Below, piece after piece: positions 1 through 13,327 of a stretch of DNA of 64,000 nt. Positions within the stretch are counted from its first letter, which is position 1. Every line of letters starts with the position of its first letter. This stretch comes from Metaphire vulgaris (taxonomy: Eukaryota; Annelida; Clitellata; Crassiclitellata; Megascolecidae), in the NCBI GenBank assembly GCA_018105865.1, contig CM030869.1:434001-498000 (forward strand), in the 5' to 3' direction. Below the pieces are notes generated by a model that made no database searches, was not told the origin of the DNA, and was given only the letters and a program-made list of their open reading frames with translations. The position numbers and the translations under genes were made by a program.

Positions 1-863
1 AGGCTCTGAGTCAGCAATCGTAGAATCAGACAGAATTTGCTGTCGTTCGATAGAAATCAGTTATTAAAGCGAAGCTTAACAGAGTAATGTTTTTGTAGAC
101 CGAATGCCCTGTCGAATGTCGATTCACAACACCCTTCCATGATCAATGCAGATTTGCCTTTACCTTCGGTGGCAAATGGAAAAATGTACGGGATCGCAAC
201 AGTTAAACAGCATTGTCCATCGGGTAATAATTCATGCGCTTAAACAGCTTAACGTTTCGTTGACTCAAATGAAAAACGTAGGAATTCATTTGCAGAAATC
301 AATTTCACGAATATTGTGCGTTGGCTTCTGTCATTTGTCTGTTTTTGTCTCTTACATTGTTTCTTCACTTACCTCAGCATTTTTGCCAATTTATCTCATA
401 TTCTGAATATTGGATAGCAGAATAATGCGATCGCAGCCATCGATATCATCACTGCTTATTCTCTCCATTCTCTTTCATCACTTTCTTCTTTTTCTATCTA
501 TTTATGATCAGCGTAATATTTGGGAAATTCACGGTCACAGTGATCCTTGCTTACTGACCCCCTTCCCCAACTTATCAACTCTGTGCATAGCAAGGGAGGA
601 AAAGTTTCATACTGCAAGTAACTTATTTAACTCACTTATTTAGCACAACGACACAATTCTCCCCAACAACTGGTCTGATTCTCCTCCCCCTCCGCCCCTC
701 ACTAGTTTGGCCCTCAATTACCACTATGTAGACGATCAACAGATTGCAATGGGTGCCTGTGCTTGAGTGCTGCTGCTTTGTCAGGCGCCTGTATTTGGTT
801 AATTTAATTGCCATTGGTACTTTAATCGCATTGGCTGATGTAGTGATTATTTTATCGATCCAG
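1..863. other. Left flank, no gene assigned
   Basis: Several short open frames are present, none recognisable. The frame ending in the EGF exon at 864 is closed upstream by TGA at 836-838, so the coding sequence there must begin at the splice acceptor. I see no repeat unit, tRNA or transposon end in this stretch. Confidence 0.5.
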
Positions 864-991
864 GTTCGAATCCTTGTGCTTCGAATAACGGCGACTGTCG
901 TTTTCTCTGTCTGCCATCGAAAGGAGGTCGCACTTGTGTTTGTCCTGATGACATCGATCCAGAGGAGTGCAACCGCATTGCACTTATTTAA
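864..991 (+). CDS. LRP-type EGF-like exon, apparently terminal
   Basis: After a CAG acceptor (861-863) the sequence reads, from codon 866, [20 protein letters not shown] followed by GRTCVCPDD. The six cysteines and the NPC..NNG.C..LCL..GG..C.CP pattern are those of the EGF-like modules next to YWTD propellers in LDL-receptor-related proteins (LRP4/5/6, LRP1/2). The exon starts after one codon base (phase 1), as expected for EGF exons. The frame stops at TAA 989-991 shortly after the last cysteine, with AATAAA at 998-1003. It is therefore either the last exon of a secreted or truncated LRP-like protein, or a decayed remnant. No propeller or transmembrane exon is visible nearby. The longer open frame across this site (744-998) is a shadow. 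Module identity is fairly sure; functionality is unknown. Confidence 0.6.
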
Positions 992-1551
992 GCGTTAAAT
1001 AAATGGTAGGTTATTCCATTCATTCAATTGGTTCAACTAAACAGTGTAAGTATTGTTCTAATACAAACGCCTATCGAGCCTATGTCTGAAGATCTTTTGG
1101 TGGAATCTTCATATTCGATAGATCAGAAATTTGGGGAAATTTCACTTATTTCTCAAAGAACGTGTTCAGATGAAATGGTTATCGACCGTTTTGTCCCTTG
1201 GTCTGAGTCGGTCTTTAGTCAATATGCTTTGAAATTTGGTTTTTAGATTTTTATAATTTCTAATGAATGATTTTGTTGACAGTAACATGACCTTTGTTTT
1301 TTCACAAATTCATGTTTTGTGTCTTTATGATTTTGTCGAATTTGCAGAATGCTCAAGCGTCTGTATACCTTGCGTCTGGACGAAGCAGGAACCCGTTTCT
1401 CAGATTCCACTCTTAGGATAAGAAGCTCAGTTGCAACTAAGTTGACGCTTCTTCTAAGACTTTTAGCTGCAGTAGAACCTTTTAGAATGCTTAATTTTCT
1501 CAAAGTGACAGTTTAACTAAACCGTGAAATTAAGCGCTATATTCTATATAC
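992..1551. other. Unassigned sequence between EGF exon and satellite
   Basis: It contains a GTAGGT donor-like site at 1006 and a 55-residue open frame at 1349-1516 (+) directly after a TTTGCAG acceptor-like sequence. That frame begins MLKRLYTLRLDEAGTRFSDS and resembles nothing I recognise. Neither is convincing as an exon. Confidence 0.3.
998..1003 (+). terminator. Candidate polyadenylation signal AATAAA
   Basis: A canonical AATAAA lies 7 bases after the stop codon of the EGF-like exon. The hexamer is common by chance, so support is only positional. Confidence 0.25.
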
Positions 1552-4500
1552 ATTGCGAAGAAAATAGTGTCTAGGCTGTAGGCAAATTCAAGTGCCACTT
1601 TTCCAGTTTATTCATTGTTTTTAGCGATGACTTTGCGACAATAATCGACGTTTCCCTCACTCCAGCATCGATCCCAATCAATAAAGCGATCATTGTCCAT
1701 CGCACGATTCTGCTATAGAGCCCTAAGTGCGATAGCCTCTGTATTGCAAAGAAACTTTTGCCTAGGCTGTAGGAAAATTCAAGTGCCACTTTTCCAGTTT
1801 ATTCATTGTTTTTAGCGATGACTTTGCGACAATAATCGACGTTTCCCTCACTCCAGCATCGATCCCAATCAATAAAGCGATCATTGTCCATCGCACGATT
1901 CTGCTATAGAGCCGTAAGCGCGATAGCCCCTGTATTGCAAAGAAACTTTTGCCTAGGCTGTAGGAAAATTCAAGTGCCACTTTTCCAGTTTATTCATTGT
2001 TTTTAGCGATGACTTTGCGACAATAATCGACGTTTCCCTCACTCCAGCATCGATCCCAATCAATAAAGCGATCATTGTCCATCGCACGATTCTGCTATAG
2101 AGCCCTAAGCGCGATAGCCCCTGTATTGCGAAGAAACGTTTGCCTAGGCTGTAGGAAAATTCAAGTGCCACTTTTCCAGTTTATTCATTGTCTTTAGCGA
2201 TGACTTTGCGACAATAATCGACGTTTCCCTCACTCCAGCATCGATCCCAATCAATAAAGCGATCATTGTCCATCGCACGATTCTGCTATAGAGCCGTAAG
2301 CGCGATAGCCCCTGCATTGCGAAGAAACTTTTGCCTAGGCTGTAGGAAAATTCAAGTGCCACTTTTCCAGTTTATTCATTGTCTTTAGCGATGACTTTGC
2401 GACAATAATCGACGTTTCCCTCACTCCAGCATCGATCCCAATCAATAAAGCGATCATTGTCCATCGCACGATTCTGCTATTGAGCCGCAAGCGCGATAGC
2501 CCCTGTATTGCGAAGAAACGTTTGCCTAGGCTGTAGGAAAATTCAAGTGCCACTTTTCCAGTTTATTCATTGTCTTTAGCGATGACTTTGCGACAATAAT
2601 CGACGTTTCCCTCACTCCAGCATCGATCCCAATCAATAAAGCGATCATTGTCCATCGCACGATTCTGCTATAGAGCCGTAAGCGCGATAGCCCGGTATTG
2701 CGAAGAAACTTTTGGCTAGGCTGTAGGAAAATTCAAGTGCCACTTTTCCAGTTTATTCATTGTCTTTAGCGATGACTTTGCGACAATAATCGACGTTTCC
2801 CTCACTCCAGCATCGATCCCAATCAATAAAGCGATCATTGTCCATTGCACGATTCTGCTATAGAGCCCTAAGTGCGATAGCCCCTGTATTGCAAAGAAAC
2901 TTTTGCCTAGGCTGTAGGAAAATTCAAGTGCCACTTTTCCAGTTTATTCATTGTCTTTAGCGATGACTTTGCGACAATAATCGACGTTTCCCTCACTCCA
3001 GCATCGATCCCAATCAATAAAGCGATCATTGTCCATCGCACGATTCTGCTATAGAGCCGTAAGTGCGATAGCCCCTGTATTGCGAAGAAACTTTTGCTAG
3101 GCTGTGGGAAAATTCAAGTGCCACTTTTCCAGTTTATTCATTGTTTTTAGCGATGACTTTGCGACAATAATCGACGTTTCCCTCACTCCAGCATCGATCC
3201 CAATCAATAAAGCGATCATTGTCCATCGCACGATTCTGCTATAGAGCCGTAAGCGCGATAGTCCCTGTATTGCGAAGAAACGTTTGCCTGGGCTGTAGGA
3301 AAATTCAAGTGCCACTTTTCCCAGTTTATTCATTGTCTTTAGCGATGACTTTGCGACAATAATCGACGTTTCCCTCACTCCAGCATCTATCCCAGTCAAT
3401 AGAGCGATCATTGTCCATCGCACGATTCTGCTATAGAGCCCTAAGTGCGATAGCCCCTGTATTGCGAAGAAACTTTTGCCTAGGCTGTAGGAAAATTCAA
3501 GTGCCACTTTTCCAGTTTATTCATTGTCTTTAGCGATGACTTTGCGACAATAATCGACGTTTCCCTCACTCCAGCATCTATCCCAATCAATAAAGCGATC
3601 ATTGTCCATCGCACGATTCTGCTATAGAGCCGTAAGCGCGATAGTCCCTGTATTGCGAAGAAACGTTTGCCTAGGCTGTAGGAAAATTCAAGTGCCACTT
3701 TTCCAGTTTATTCATTGTCTTTAGCGATGACTTTGCGACAATAATCGACGTTTCCCTCACTCCAGCATCTATCCCAATCAATAAAGCGATCATTGTCCAT
3801 CGCACGATTCTGCTATAGAGCCCTAAGTGCGATAGCCCCTGTATTGCGAAGAAACTTTTGCCTAGGCTGTAGGAAAATTCAAGTGCCACTTTTCCAGTTT
3901 ATTCATTGTCTTTAGCGATGACTTTGCGACAATAATCGACGTTTCCCTCACTCCAGCATCTATCCCAGTCAATAAAGCGATCATTGTCCATCGCACGATT
4001 CTGCTATAGAGCCGTAAGCGCGATAGTCCCTGTATTGCGAAGAAACTTTTGCCTAGGCTGTAGGAAAATTCAAGTGCCACTTTTCCAGTTTATTCATTGT
4101 CTTTAGCGATGACTTTGCGACAATAATCGACGTTTCCCTCACTCCAGCATCGATCCCAATCAATAAAGCGATCATTGTCCATCGCACGATTCTGCTATAG
4201 AGCCCTAAGTGCGATAGCCCCTGTATTGCGAAGAAACTTTTGCCTAGGCTGTAGGAAAATTCAAGTGCCACTTTTCCAGTTTATTCATTGTCTTTAGCGA
4301 TGACTTTGCGACAATAATCGACGTTTCCCTCACTCCAGCATCGATCCCAATCAATAAAGCGATCATTGTCCATCGCACGATTCTGCTATAGAGCCCTAAG
4401 TGCGATAGCCCCTGTATTGCGAAAGAAACTTTTGCCTAGGCTGTAGGAAAATTCAAGTGCCACTTTTCCAGTTTATTCATTGTCTTTAGCGATGACTTTT

Positions 4501-7500
4501 GCGACAATAATCGACGTTTCCCTCACTCCAGCATCGATCCCAATCAATAAAGCGATCATTGTCCATCGCACGATTCTGCTATAGAGCCGTAAGTGCGATA
4601 GCCCCTGTATTGCGAAGAAACTTTTGCCTAGGCTGTAGGCAAATTCAAGTGCCACTTTTCCAGTTTATTCATTGTCTTTAGCGATGACTTTGCGACAATA
4701 ATCGACGTTTCCCTCACTCCAGCATCTATCCCAGTCAATAAAGCGATCATTGTCCATCGCACGATTCTGCTATAGAGCCGTAAGTGCGATAGCCCCTGTA
4801 TTGCGAAGAAACTAGCGGCTAGGCTGTAGGAAAATTCAAGTGCCACTTTTCCAGTTTATTCATTGTCTTTAGCGATGACTTTGCGACAATAATCGACGTT
4901 TCCCTCACTCCAGCATCGATCCCAATCAATAAAGCGATCATTGTCCATCGCACGATTCTGCTATAGAGCCCTAAGTGCGATAGCCCCTGTATTGCGAAGA
5001 AACTAGCGGCTAAGCTGTAGGAAAATTCAAGTGCCACTCCAGTTTATTCATTGTCTTTAGCGATGACTTTGCGACAATAATCGACGTTTCCCTCACTCCA
5101 GCATCGATCCCAATCAATAAAGCGATCATTGTCCATCGCACGATTCTGCTATAGAGCCGTAAGTGCGATAGCCCCTGTATTGCGAAGAAACTTTTGCCGA
5201 GGCTGTAGGCAAATTCAAGTACCACTTTTCCAGTTTATTCATTGTCTTTAGCGATGACTTTGCGACAATAATCGACGTTTCCCTCACTCCAGCATCTATC
5301 CCAGTCAATAAAGCGATCATTGTCCATCGCACGATTCTGCTATAGAGCCGTAAGCGCGATAGTCCCTGTATTGCGAAGAAACTTTTGCCTAGGCTGTAGG
5401 AAAATTCAAGTGCCACTTTTCCAGTTTATTCATTGTCTTTAGCGATGACTTTGCGACAATAATCGACGTTTCCCTCACTCCAGCATCGATCCCAATCAAT
5501 AAAGCGATCATTGTCCATCGCACGATTCTGCTATAGAGCCCTAAGTGCGATAGCCCCTGTATTGCGAAGAAACTTTTGCCTAGGCTGTAGGAAAATTCAA
5601 GTGCCACTTTTCCAGTTTATTCATTGTTTTTAGCGATGACTTTGCGACAATAATCGACGTTTCCCTCACTCCAGCATCTATCCCAATCAATAAAGCGATC
5701 ATTGTCCATCGCACGATTCTGCTATAGAGCCCTAAGTGCGATAGCCCCTGTATTGCGAAGAAACTTTTGCCTAGGCTGTAGGAAAATTCAAGTGCCACTT
5801 TTCCAGTTTATTCATTGTCTTTAGCGATGACTTTGCGACAATAATCGACGTTTCCCTCACTCCAGCATCGATCCCAATCAATAAAGCGATCATTGTCCAT
5901 CGCACGATTCTGCTATAGAGCCGTAAGTGCGATAGCCCCTGTATTGAGATGAAACTTTTGCCTAGGCTGTAGGCAAATTCAAGTGCCACTTTTCCAGTTT
6001 ATTCATTGTCTTTAGCGATGACTTTGCGACAATAATCGACGTTTCCCTCACTCCAGCATCTATCCCAATCAATAAAGCGATCATTGTCCATCGCACGATT
6101 CTGCTATAGAGCCCTAAGTGCGATAGCCCCTGTATTGCGAAGAAACTAGCGGCTAGGCTGTAGGAAAATTCAAGTGCCACTTTTCCAGTTTATTCATTGT
6201 CTTTAGCGATGACTTTGCGACAATAATCGACGTTTCCCTCACTCCAGCATCTATCCCAATCAATAAAGCGATCATTGTCCATCGCACGATTCTGCTATAG
6301 AGCCCTAAGTGCGATAGCCCCTGTATTGCGAAGAAACTAGCGGCTAAGCTGTAGGAAAATTCAAGTGCCACTCCAGTTTATTCATTGTCTTTAGCGATGA
6401 CTTTGCGACAATAATCGACGTTTCCCTCACTCCAGCATCGATCCCAATCAATAAAGCGATCATTGTCCATCGCACGATTCTGCTATAGAGCCGTAAGTGC
6501 GATAGCCCCTGTATTGCGAAGAAACTTTTGCCGAGGCTGTAGGCAAATTCAAGTACCACTTTTCCAGTTTATTCATTGTTTTTAGCGATGACTTTGCGAC
6601 AATAATCGACGTTTCCCTCACTCCAGCATCGATCCCAATCAATAAAGCGATCATTGTCCATCGCACGATTCTGCTATTGAGCCGCAAGCGCGATAGCCCC
6701 TGTATTGCGAAGAAACGTTTGCCTAGGCTGTAGGAAAATTCAAGTGCCACTTTTCCAGTTTATTCATTGTCTTTAGCGATGACTTTGCGACAATAATCGA
6801 CGTTTCCCTCACTCCAGCATCTATCCCAGTCAATAAAGCGATCATTGTCCATCGCACGATTCTGCTATAGAGCCCTAAGTGCGATAGCCCCTGTATTGCG
6901 AAGAAACTAGCGGCTAAGCTGTAGGAAAATTCAAGTGCCACTTTTCAGTTTATTCATTGTCTTTAGCGATGACTTTGCGACAATAATCGACGTTTCCCTC
7001 ACTCCAGCATCGATCCCAATCAATAAAGCGATCATTGTCCATCGCACGATTCTGCTATAGAGCCGTAAGCGCGATAGCCCCTGTATTGCGAAGAAACTTT
7101 TGCCTAGGCTGTAGGAAAATTCAAGTGCCACTTTTCCAGTTTATTCATTGTCTTTAGCGATGACTTTGCGACAATAATCGACGTTTCCCTCACTCCAGCA
7201 TCGATCCCAATCAATAAAGCGATCATTGTCCATCGCACGATTCTGCTATAGAGCCGTAAGTGCGATAGCCCCTGTATTGCGAAGAAACTTTTGCCGAGGC
7301 TGTAGGCAAATTCAAGTACCACTTTTCCAGTTTATTCATTGTTTTTAGCGATGACTTTGCGACAATAATCGACGTTTCCCTCACTCCAGCATCGATCCCA
7401 ATCAATAAAGCGATCATTGTCCATCGCACGATTCTGCTATTGAGCCGCAAGCGCGATAGCCCCTGTATTGCGAAGAAACTTTTGCCTAGGCTGTAGGAAA

Positions 7501-10500
7501 ATTCAAGTGCCACTTTTCCAGTTTATTCATTGTCTTTAGCGATGACTTTGCGACAATAATCGACGTTTCCCTCACTCCAGCATCGATCCCAATCAATAAA
7601 GCGATCATTGTCCATCGCACGATTCTGCTATAGAGCCGTAAGCGCGATAGCCACGGTATTGCGAAGAAACTAGCGGCTAGGCTGTGGGAAAATTCAAGTG
7701 CCACTTTTCCAGTTTATTCATTGTCTTTAGCGATGACTTTGCGACAATAATCGACGTTTCCCTCACTCCAGCATCTACCCCAGTCAATAAAGCGATCATT
7801 GTCCACCGTACGATTCTGCTATAGAGCCGTAAGCCCGATAGCGCCTGTATTGCGAAGAAACTAGCGGCTAGGCTGTAGGAAAATTCAAGTGCCACTTTTC
7901 CAGTTTATTCATTGTCTTTAGCGATGACTTTGCGACAATAATCGACGTTTCCCTCACTCCAGCATCTATCCCAGTCAATAAAGCGATCATTGTCCATCGC
8001 ACGATTCTGCTATAGAGCCCTAAGTGCGATAGCCCCTGTATTGCGAAGAAACTTTTGCCTAGGCTGTAGGAAAATTCAAGTGCCACTTTTCCAGTTTATT
8101 CATTGTCTTTAGCGATGACTTTGCGACAATAATCGACGTTTCCCTCACTCCAGCATCGATCCCAATCAATAAAGCGATCATTGTCCATCGCACGATTCTG
8201 CTATAGAGCCGTAAGCGCGATAGCCCCTGTATTGCGAAGAAACTTTTGCCTTGTCCAGGCTGTAGGCAAATTCATGTGCCACTTTTCCAGTTTATTCATT
8301 GTTTTTAGCGATGACTTTGCGACAATAATCGACGTTTCCCTCACTCCAGCATCGATCCCAATCAATAAAGCGATCATTGTCCATCGCACGATTCTGCTAT
8401 AGAGCCCTAAGTGCGATAGCCCCTGTATTGCGAAGAAACTAGCGGCTAGGCTGTAGGAAAATTCAAGTGCCACTTTTCCAGTTTATTCATTGTTTTTAGC
8501 GATGACTTTGCGACAATAATCGACGTTTCCCTCACTCCAGCATCGATCCCAATCAATAAAGCGATCATTGTCCATCGCACGATTCTGCTATAGAGCCGTA
8601 AGCGCGATAGCCCCTGTATTGCGAAGAAACTTTTGCCTAGGCTGTAGGCAAATTCAAGTACCACTTTTCCAGTTTATTCATTGTTTTTAGCGATGACTTT
8701 GCGACAATAATCGACGTTTCCCTCACTCCAGCATCGATCCCAATCAATAAAGCGATCATTGTCCATCGCACGATTCTGCTATAGAGCCCTAAGTGCGATA
8801 GCCCCTGTATTGCGAAGAAACTAGCGGCTAGGCTGTAGGAAAATTCAAGTGCCACTTTTCCAGTTTATTCATTGTCTTTAGCGATGACTTTGCGACAATA
8901 ATCGACGTTTCCCTCACTCCAGCATCGATCCCAATCAATAAAGCGATCATTGTCCATCGCACGATTCTGCTATAGAGCCGTAAGTGCGATAGCCCCTGTA
9001 TTGCGAAGAAACCTTTGCCGAGGCTGTAGGCAAATTCAAGTACCACTTTTCCAGTTTATTCATTGTTTTTAGCGATGACTTTGCGACAATAATCGACGTT
9101 TCCTTCACTCCAGCATCGATCCCAATCAATAAAGCGATCATTGTCCATCGCACGATTCTGCTATTGAGCCGCAAGCGCGATAGCCCCTGTATTGCGAAGA
9201 AACTTTTGCCTAGGCTGTAGGAAAATTCAAGTGCCACTTTTCCAGTTTATTCATTGTCTTTAGCGATGACTTTGCGACAATAATCGACGTTTCCCTCACT
9301 CCAGCATCGATCCCAATCAATAAAGCGATCATTGTCCATCGCACGATTCTGCTATAGAGCCGTAAGCGCGATAGTCCCTGTATTGCGAAGAAACGTTTGC
9401 CTAGGCTGTAGGAAAATTCAAGTGCCACTTTTCCAGTTTATTCATTGTCTTTAGCGATGACTTTGCGACAATAATCGACGTTTCCCTCACTCCAGCATCG
9501 ATCCCAATCAATAAAGCGATCATTGTCCATCGCACGATTCTGCTATAGAGCCCTAAGTGCGATAGCCCCTGTATTGCGAAGAAACTTTTGCCTAGGCTGT
9601 AGGAAAATTCAAGTGCCACTTTTCCAGTTTATTCATTGTCTTTAGCGATGACTTTGCGACAATAATCGACGTTTCCCTCACTCCAGCATCTATCCCAGTC
9701 AATAAAGCGATCATTGTCCATCGCACGATTCTGCTATAGAGCCGTAAGTGCGATAGCCCCTGTATTGCGAAGAAACGTTTGCCTAGGCGGTAGGCAAATT
9801 CATGTACCACTTTTCCAGTTTATTCATTGTTTTTAGCGATGACTTTGCGACAATAATCGACGTTTCCCTCACTCCAGCATCGATCCCAATCAATAAAGCG
9901 ATCATTGTCCATCGCACGATTCTGCTATTGAGCCGTAAGCGCGATAGCCCCTGTATTGCGAAGAAACTTTTGCCTAGGCTGTAGGAAAATTCAAGTGCCA
10001 CTTTTCCAGTTTATTCATTGTCTTTAGCGATGACTTTGCGACAATAATCGACGTTTCCCTCACTCCAGCATCGATCCCAATCAATAAAGCGATCATTGTC
10101 CATCGCACGATTCTGCTATAGAGCCGTAAGCGCGATAGTCCCTGTATTGCGAAGAAACGTTTGCCTAGGCTGTAGGAAAATTCAAGTGCCACTTTTCCAG
10201 TTTATTCATTGTCTTTAGCGATGACTTTGCGACAATAATCGACGTTTCCCTCACTCCAGCATCTATCCCAGTCAATAAAGCGATCATTGTCCATCGCACG
10301 ATTCTGCTATAGAGCCGTAAGCGCGATAGTCCCTGTATTGCGAAGAAACTTTTGCCTAGGCTGTAGGAAAATTCAAGTGCCACTTTTCCAGTTTATTCAT
10401 TGTCTTTAGCGATGACTTTGCGACAATAATCGACGTTTCCCTCACTCCAGCATCTATCCCAGTCAATAAAGCGATCATTGTCCACCGTACGATTCTGCTA

Positions 10501-12256
10501 TAGAGCCGTAAGCCCGATAGCGCCTGTATTGCGAAGAAACTAGCGGCTAGGCTGTAGGAAAATTCAAGTGCCACTTTTCCAGTTTATTCATTGTCTTTAG
10601 CGATGACTTTGCGACAATAATCGACGTTTCCCTCACTCCAGCATCTATCCCAGTCAATAGAGCGATCATTGTCCATCGCACGATTCTGCTATAGAGCCCT
10701 AAGTGCGATAGCCCCTGTATTGCGAAGAAACTAGCGGCTAGGCTGTAGGAAAATTCAAGTGCCACTCCAGTTTATTCATTGTCTTTAGCGATGACTTTGC
10801 GACAATAATCGACGTTTCCCTCACTCCAGCATCGATCCCAATCAATAAAGCGATCATTGTCCATCGCACGATTCTGCTATAGAGCCGTAAGCGCGATAGC
10901 CCCTGTATTGCGAAGAAACTTTTGCCTAGGCTGTAGGCAAATTCAAGTGCCACTTTTCCAGTTTATTCATTGTTTTTAGCGATGACTTTGCGACAATAAT
11001 CGACGTTTCCCTCACTCCAGCATCGATCCCAATCAATAAAGCGATCATTGTCCATCGCACGATTCTGCTATAGAGCCGTAAGCGCGATAGCCCTGTATTG
11101 CGAAGAAACTTTTGCCTGGGCTGTAGGCAAATTCAAGTACCACTTTTCCAGTTTATTCATTGTCTTTAGCGATGACTTTGCGACAATAATCGACGTTTCC
11201 CTCACTCCAGCATCGATCCCAATCAATAAAGCGATCATTGTCCATCGCACGATTCTGCTATAGAGCCCTAAGTGCGATAGCCCCTGTATTGCGAAGAAAC
11301 TTTTGCCTAGGCTGTAGGAAAATTCAAGTGCCACTTTTCCAGTTTATTCATTGTCTTTAGCGATGACTTTGCGACAATAATCGACGTTTCCCTCACTCCA
11401 GCATCTATCCCAGTCAATAAAGCGATCATTGTCCATCGCACGATTCTGCTATAGAGCCGTAAGTGCGATAGCCCCTGTATTGCGAAGAAACTTTTGCCTA
11501 GGCTGTAGGAAAATTCAAGTGCCACTTTTCCAGTTTATTCATTGTCTTTAGCGATGACTTTGCGACAATAATCGACGTTTCCCTCACTCCAGCATCGATC
11601 CCAATCAATAAAGCGATCATTGTCCATCGCACGATTCTGCTATAGAGCCGTAAGTGCGATAGCCCCTGTATTGCGAAGAAACTTTTGCCTAGGCTGTAGG
11701 CAAATTCATGTGCCACTTTTCCAGTTTATTCATTGTTTTTAGCGATGACTTTGCGACAATAATCGACGTTTCCCTCACTCCAGCATCGATCCCAATCAAT
11801 AAAGCGATCATTGTCCATCGCACGATTCTGCTATAGAGCCCTAAGTGCGATAGCCCCTGTATTGCGAAGAAACTAGCGGCTAGGCTGTAGGAAAATTCAA
11901 GTGCCACTTTTCCAGTTTATTCATTGTTTTTAGCGATGACTTTGCGACAATAATCGACGTTTCCCTCACTCCAGCATCGATCCCAATCAATAAAGCGATC
12001 ATTGTCCATCGCACGATTCTGCTATAGAGCCCTAAGTGCGATAGCCCCTGTATTGCGAAGAAACTAGCGGCTAGGCTGTGGGAAAATTCAAGTGCCACTT
12101 TTCCAGTTTATTCATTGTCTTTAGCGATGACTTTGCGACAATAATCGACGTTTCCCTCACTCCAGCATCGATCCCAATCAATAAAGCGATCATTGTCCAC
12201 CGTACGATTCTGCTATAGAGCCGTAAGCCCGATAGCCCCTATAATATTGCGAAGAA
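1552..12256. repeat. 191-bp tandem satellite, about 56 head-to-tail units
   Basis: A 191-bp unit repeats without orientation change for 10.7 kb. The ATTGCGAAGAA landmark occurs at 1552 and again at 12246, and 10694/191 is 56.0. Units are almost identical. An approximately 120-bp core, from CACTTTTCCAG to GAGCC, has only a few alternative bases (GTCTTTAG or GTTTTTAG, CGATCCC or CTATCCC, AATCAAT or AGTCAAT). Most differences fall in the remaining 70 bp, where the segment before CTAGGCTG is TTTTGCC, GTTTGCC or TAGCGGC. Small indels mark single units (5032, 6366, 10762; 2694; 4498; 8250). Each unit carries AATAAA on the + strand and short inverted repeats ATTGTC..GACAAT and GCGAT..ATCGC. The overlapping 72-codon minus-strand frames are by-products of homogenisation, since 191 is not a multiple of 3. 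Family unknown. Confidence 0.97.
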
Positions 12257-12515
12257 GATTCTTCAAAACAGTGTAGAGCCGTAATCGGCGTGCATGACAA
12301 AACACTTCCATTAACATTTAAGATTTTATTTTTAAAAATTGCAGATGTAACGACTGAAACGACTAGTGGAAATATTTGTTAGTCTTATTTTTTATGAATG
12401 GCAGTAGCTAAATGGTCAGAAATCCTTCAGTTTACCAACTGATTCCGTTTGATGTCTGACGCTTTCCAATTGCTCCAACATAAAAACTCGATCGCAACGG
12501 AATCTCGTCTCTCAT

Positions 12516-12595
12516 TTAACCCCTTAACCGTGTATTTAACTGTAATTCAATGTAAAATGGACGGATATATCCGGGATCCCCAGTTAAGGGGGTAA
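12516..12595 (+). mobile_element. 72-bp piggyBac-like MITE, copy A
   Basis: The element 12520-12591 begins CCCCTTAACC and ends GTTAAGGGG, a 9-bp terminal inverted repeat. It is preceded by TTAA and followed by GTAA, a decayed TTAA. TTAA target duplication with CCC-starting ends is the piggyBac signature. The centre holds the palindrome CGGATATATCCG. It has the same 72-bp length as the copies at 23909 and 39601 but lies in the opposite orientation. Confidence 0.8.
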
Positions 12596-13327
12596 AGCGT
12601 TAAGCACCTTTTGCGAAATCACGAAAGTTAAAAGAACTCGGATATGATTGCAGAATTTATGCAGAAGCGATGAGATATTCAATAGTGGGCAGTGGTGACC
12701 TAAAGCCTGCCATGCTTAGAGTATGCCTGGCGTCGCCACTGGATCCGCATCCAGCAATCTTTATCCTATATAGAGTTGTCAAAATTCATCCTGTACAGAG
12801 GGAAAGAGAGTATGTAGTAGTCCGTTGACATTTTCCACATTATTCGTCGCATGACGTTGACATAAGCGAAATGCCTGAAACGGCGAGTGCCTGCTGGCGA
12901 TCGACTGGCCGTTAGGAATTACAGCAGTCAAGGCAGATCCTATTTGCGAATGTGTTTCAATGGACCTTAGCATTATCGACAGTGTCTCGTGGGACAATGG
13001 ACGCTGAAGAGAATAACATCAGATCAACAATGTCCTGAACACGACGACATCAGCATCAGCAGCCAAAAGCATCATCATCATCATCGTCGTCGTCGTCATC
13101 ATCGAAGCGTTTCCATCGACTGTCCAATATGCAGCGCTTTGTTTTTTCACTCCGCCTCCTCCTCCTCCTCCTCCTCCTCTCACCCTCCCTCCCCTCACTC
13201 ACCACCGAACGTCATCGATATTCAGAATGGACTTTTCATTGCACAAAGACAATAAGCTGAAAACGGGCGCCATATCAATGAGCCTAATGAGCCAGACAAT
13301 ATCTAATGACAGTCTCCGATACAAAAA

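Noticed and set aside
863..873. tRNA B-box GGTTCGAATCC
   Set aside because: The T-stem does not pair fully, no A-box or acceptor stem fits upstream, and the bases belong to the EGF exon and its acceptor.
1640..1700. Hammerhead ribozyme in the satellite (GGGAAACGTC on the minus strand)
   Set aside because: The GAAAC..GTC half is present but the CTGANGA core is not; CTGGAGTGA does not fit.
1571..12098. Repeated 72-codon minus-strand open frames, one per satellite unit
   Set aside because: The unit length (191) shifts frame at every repeat, the frames overlap each other by 28 bases, and most differences between units change amino acids. They are open only because the unit is homogenised.
1552..12256. 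CRISPR array
   Set aside because: The repeat is 191 bp without unique spacers and sits in an intron-bearing genome.
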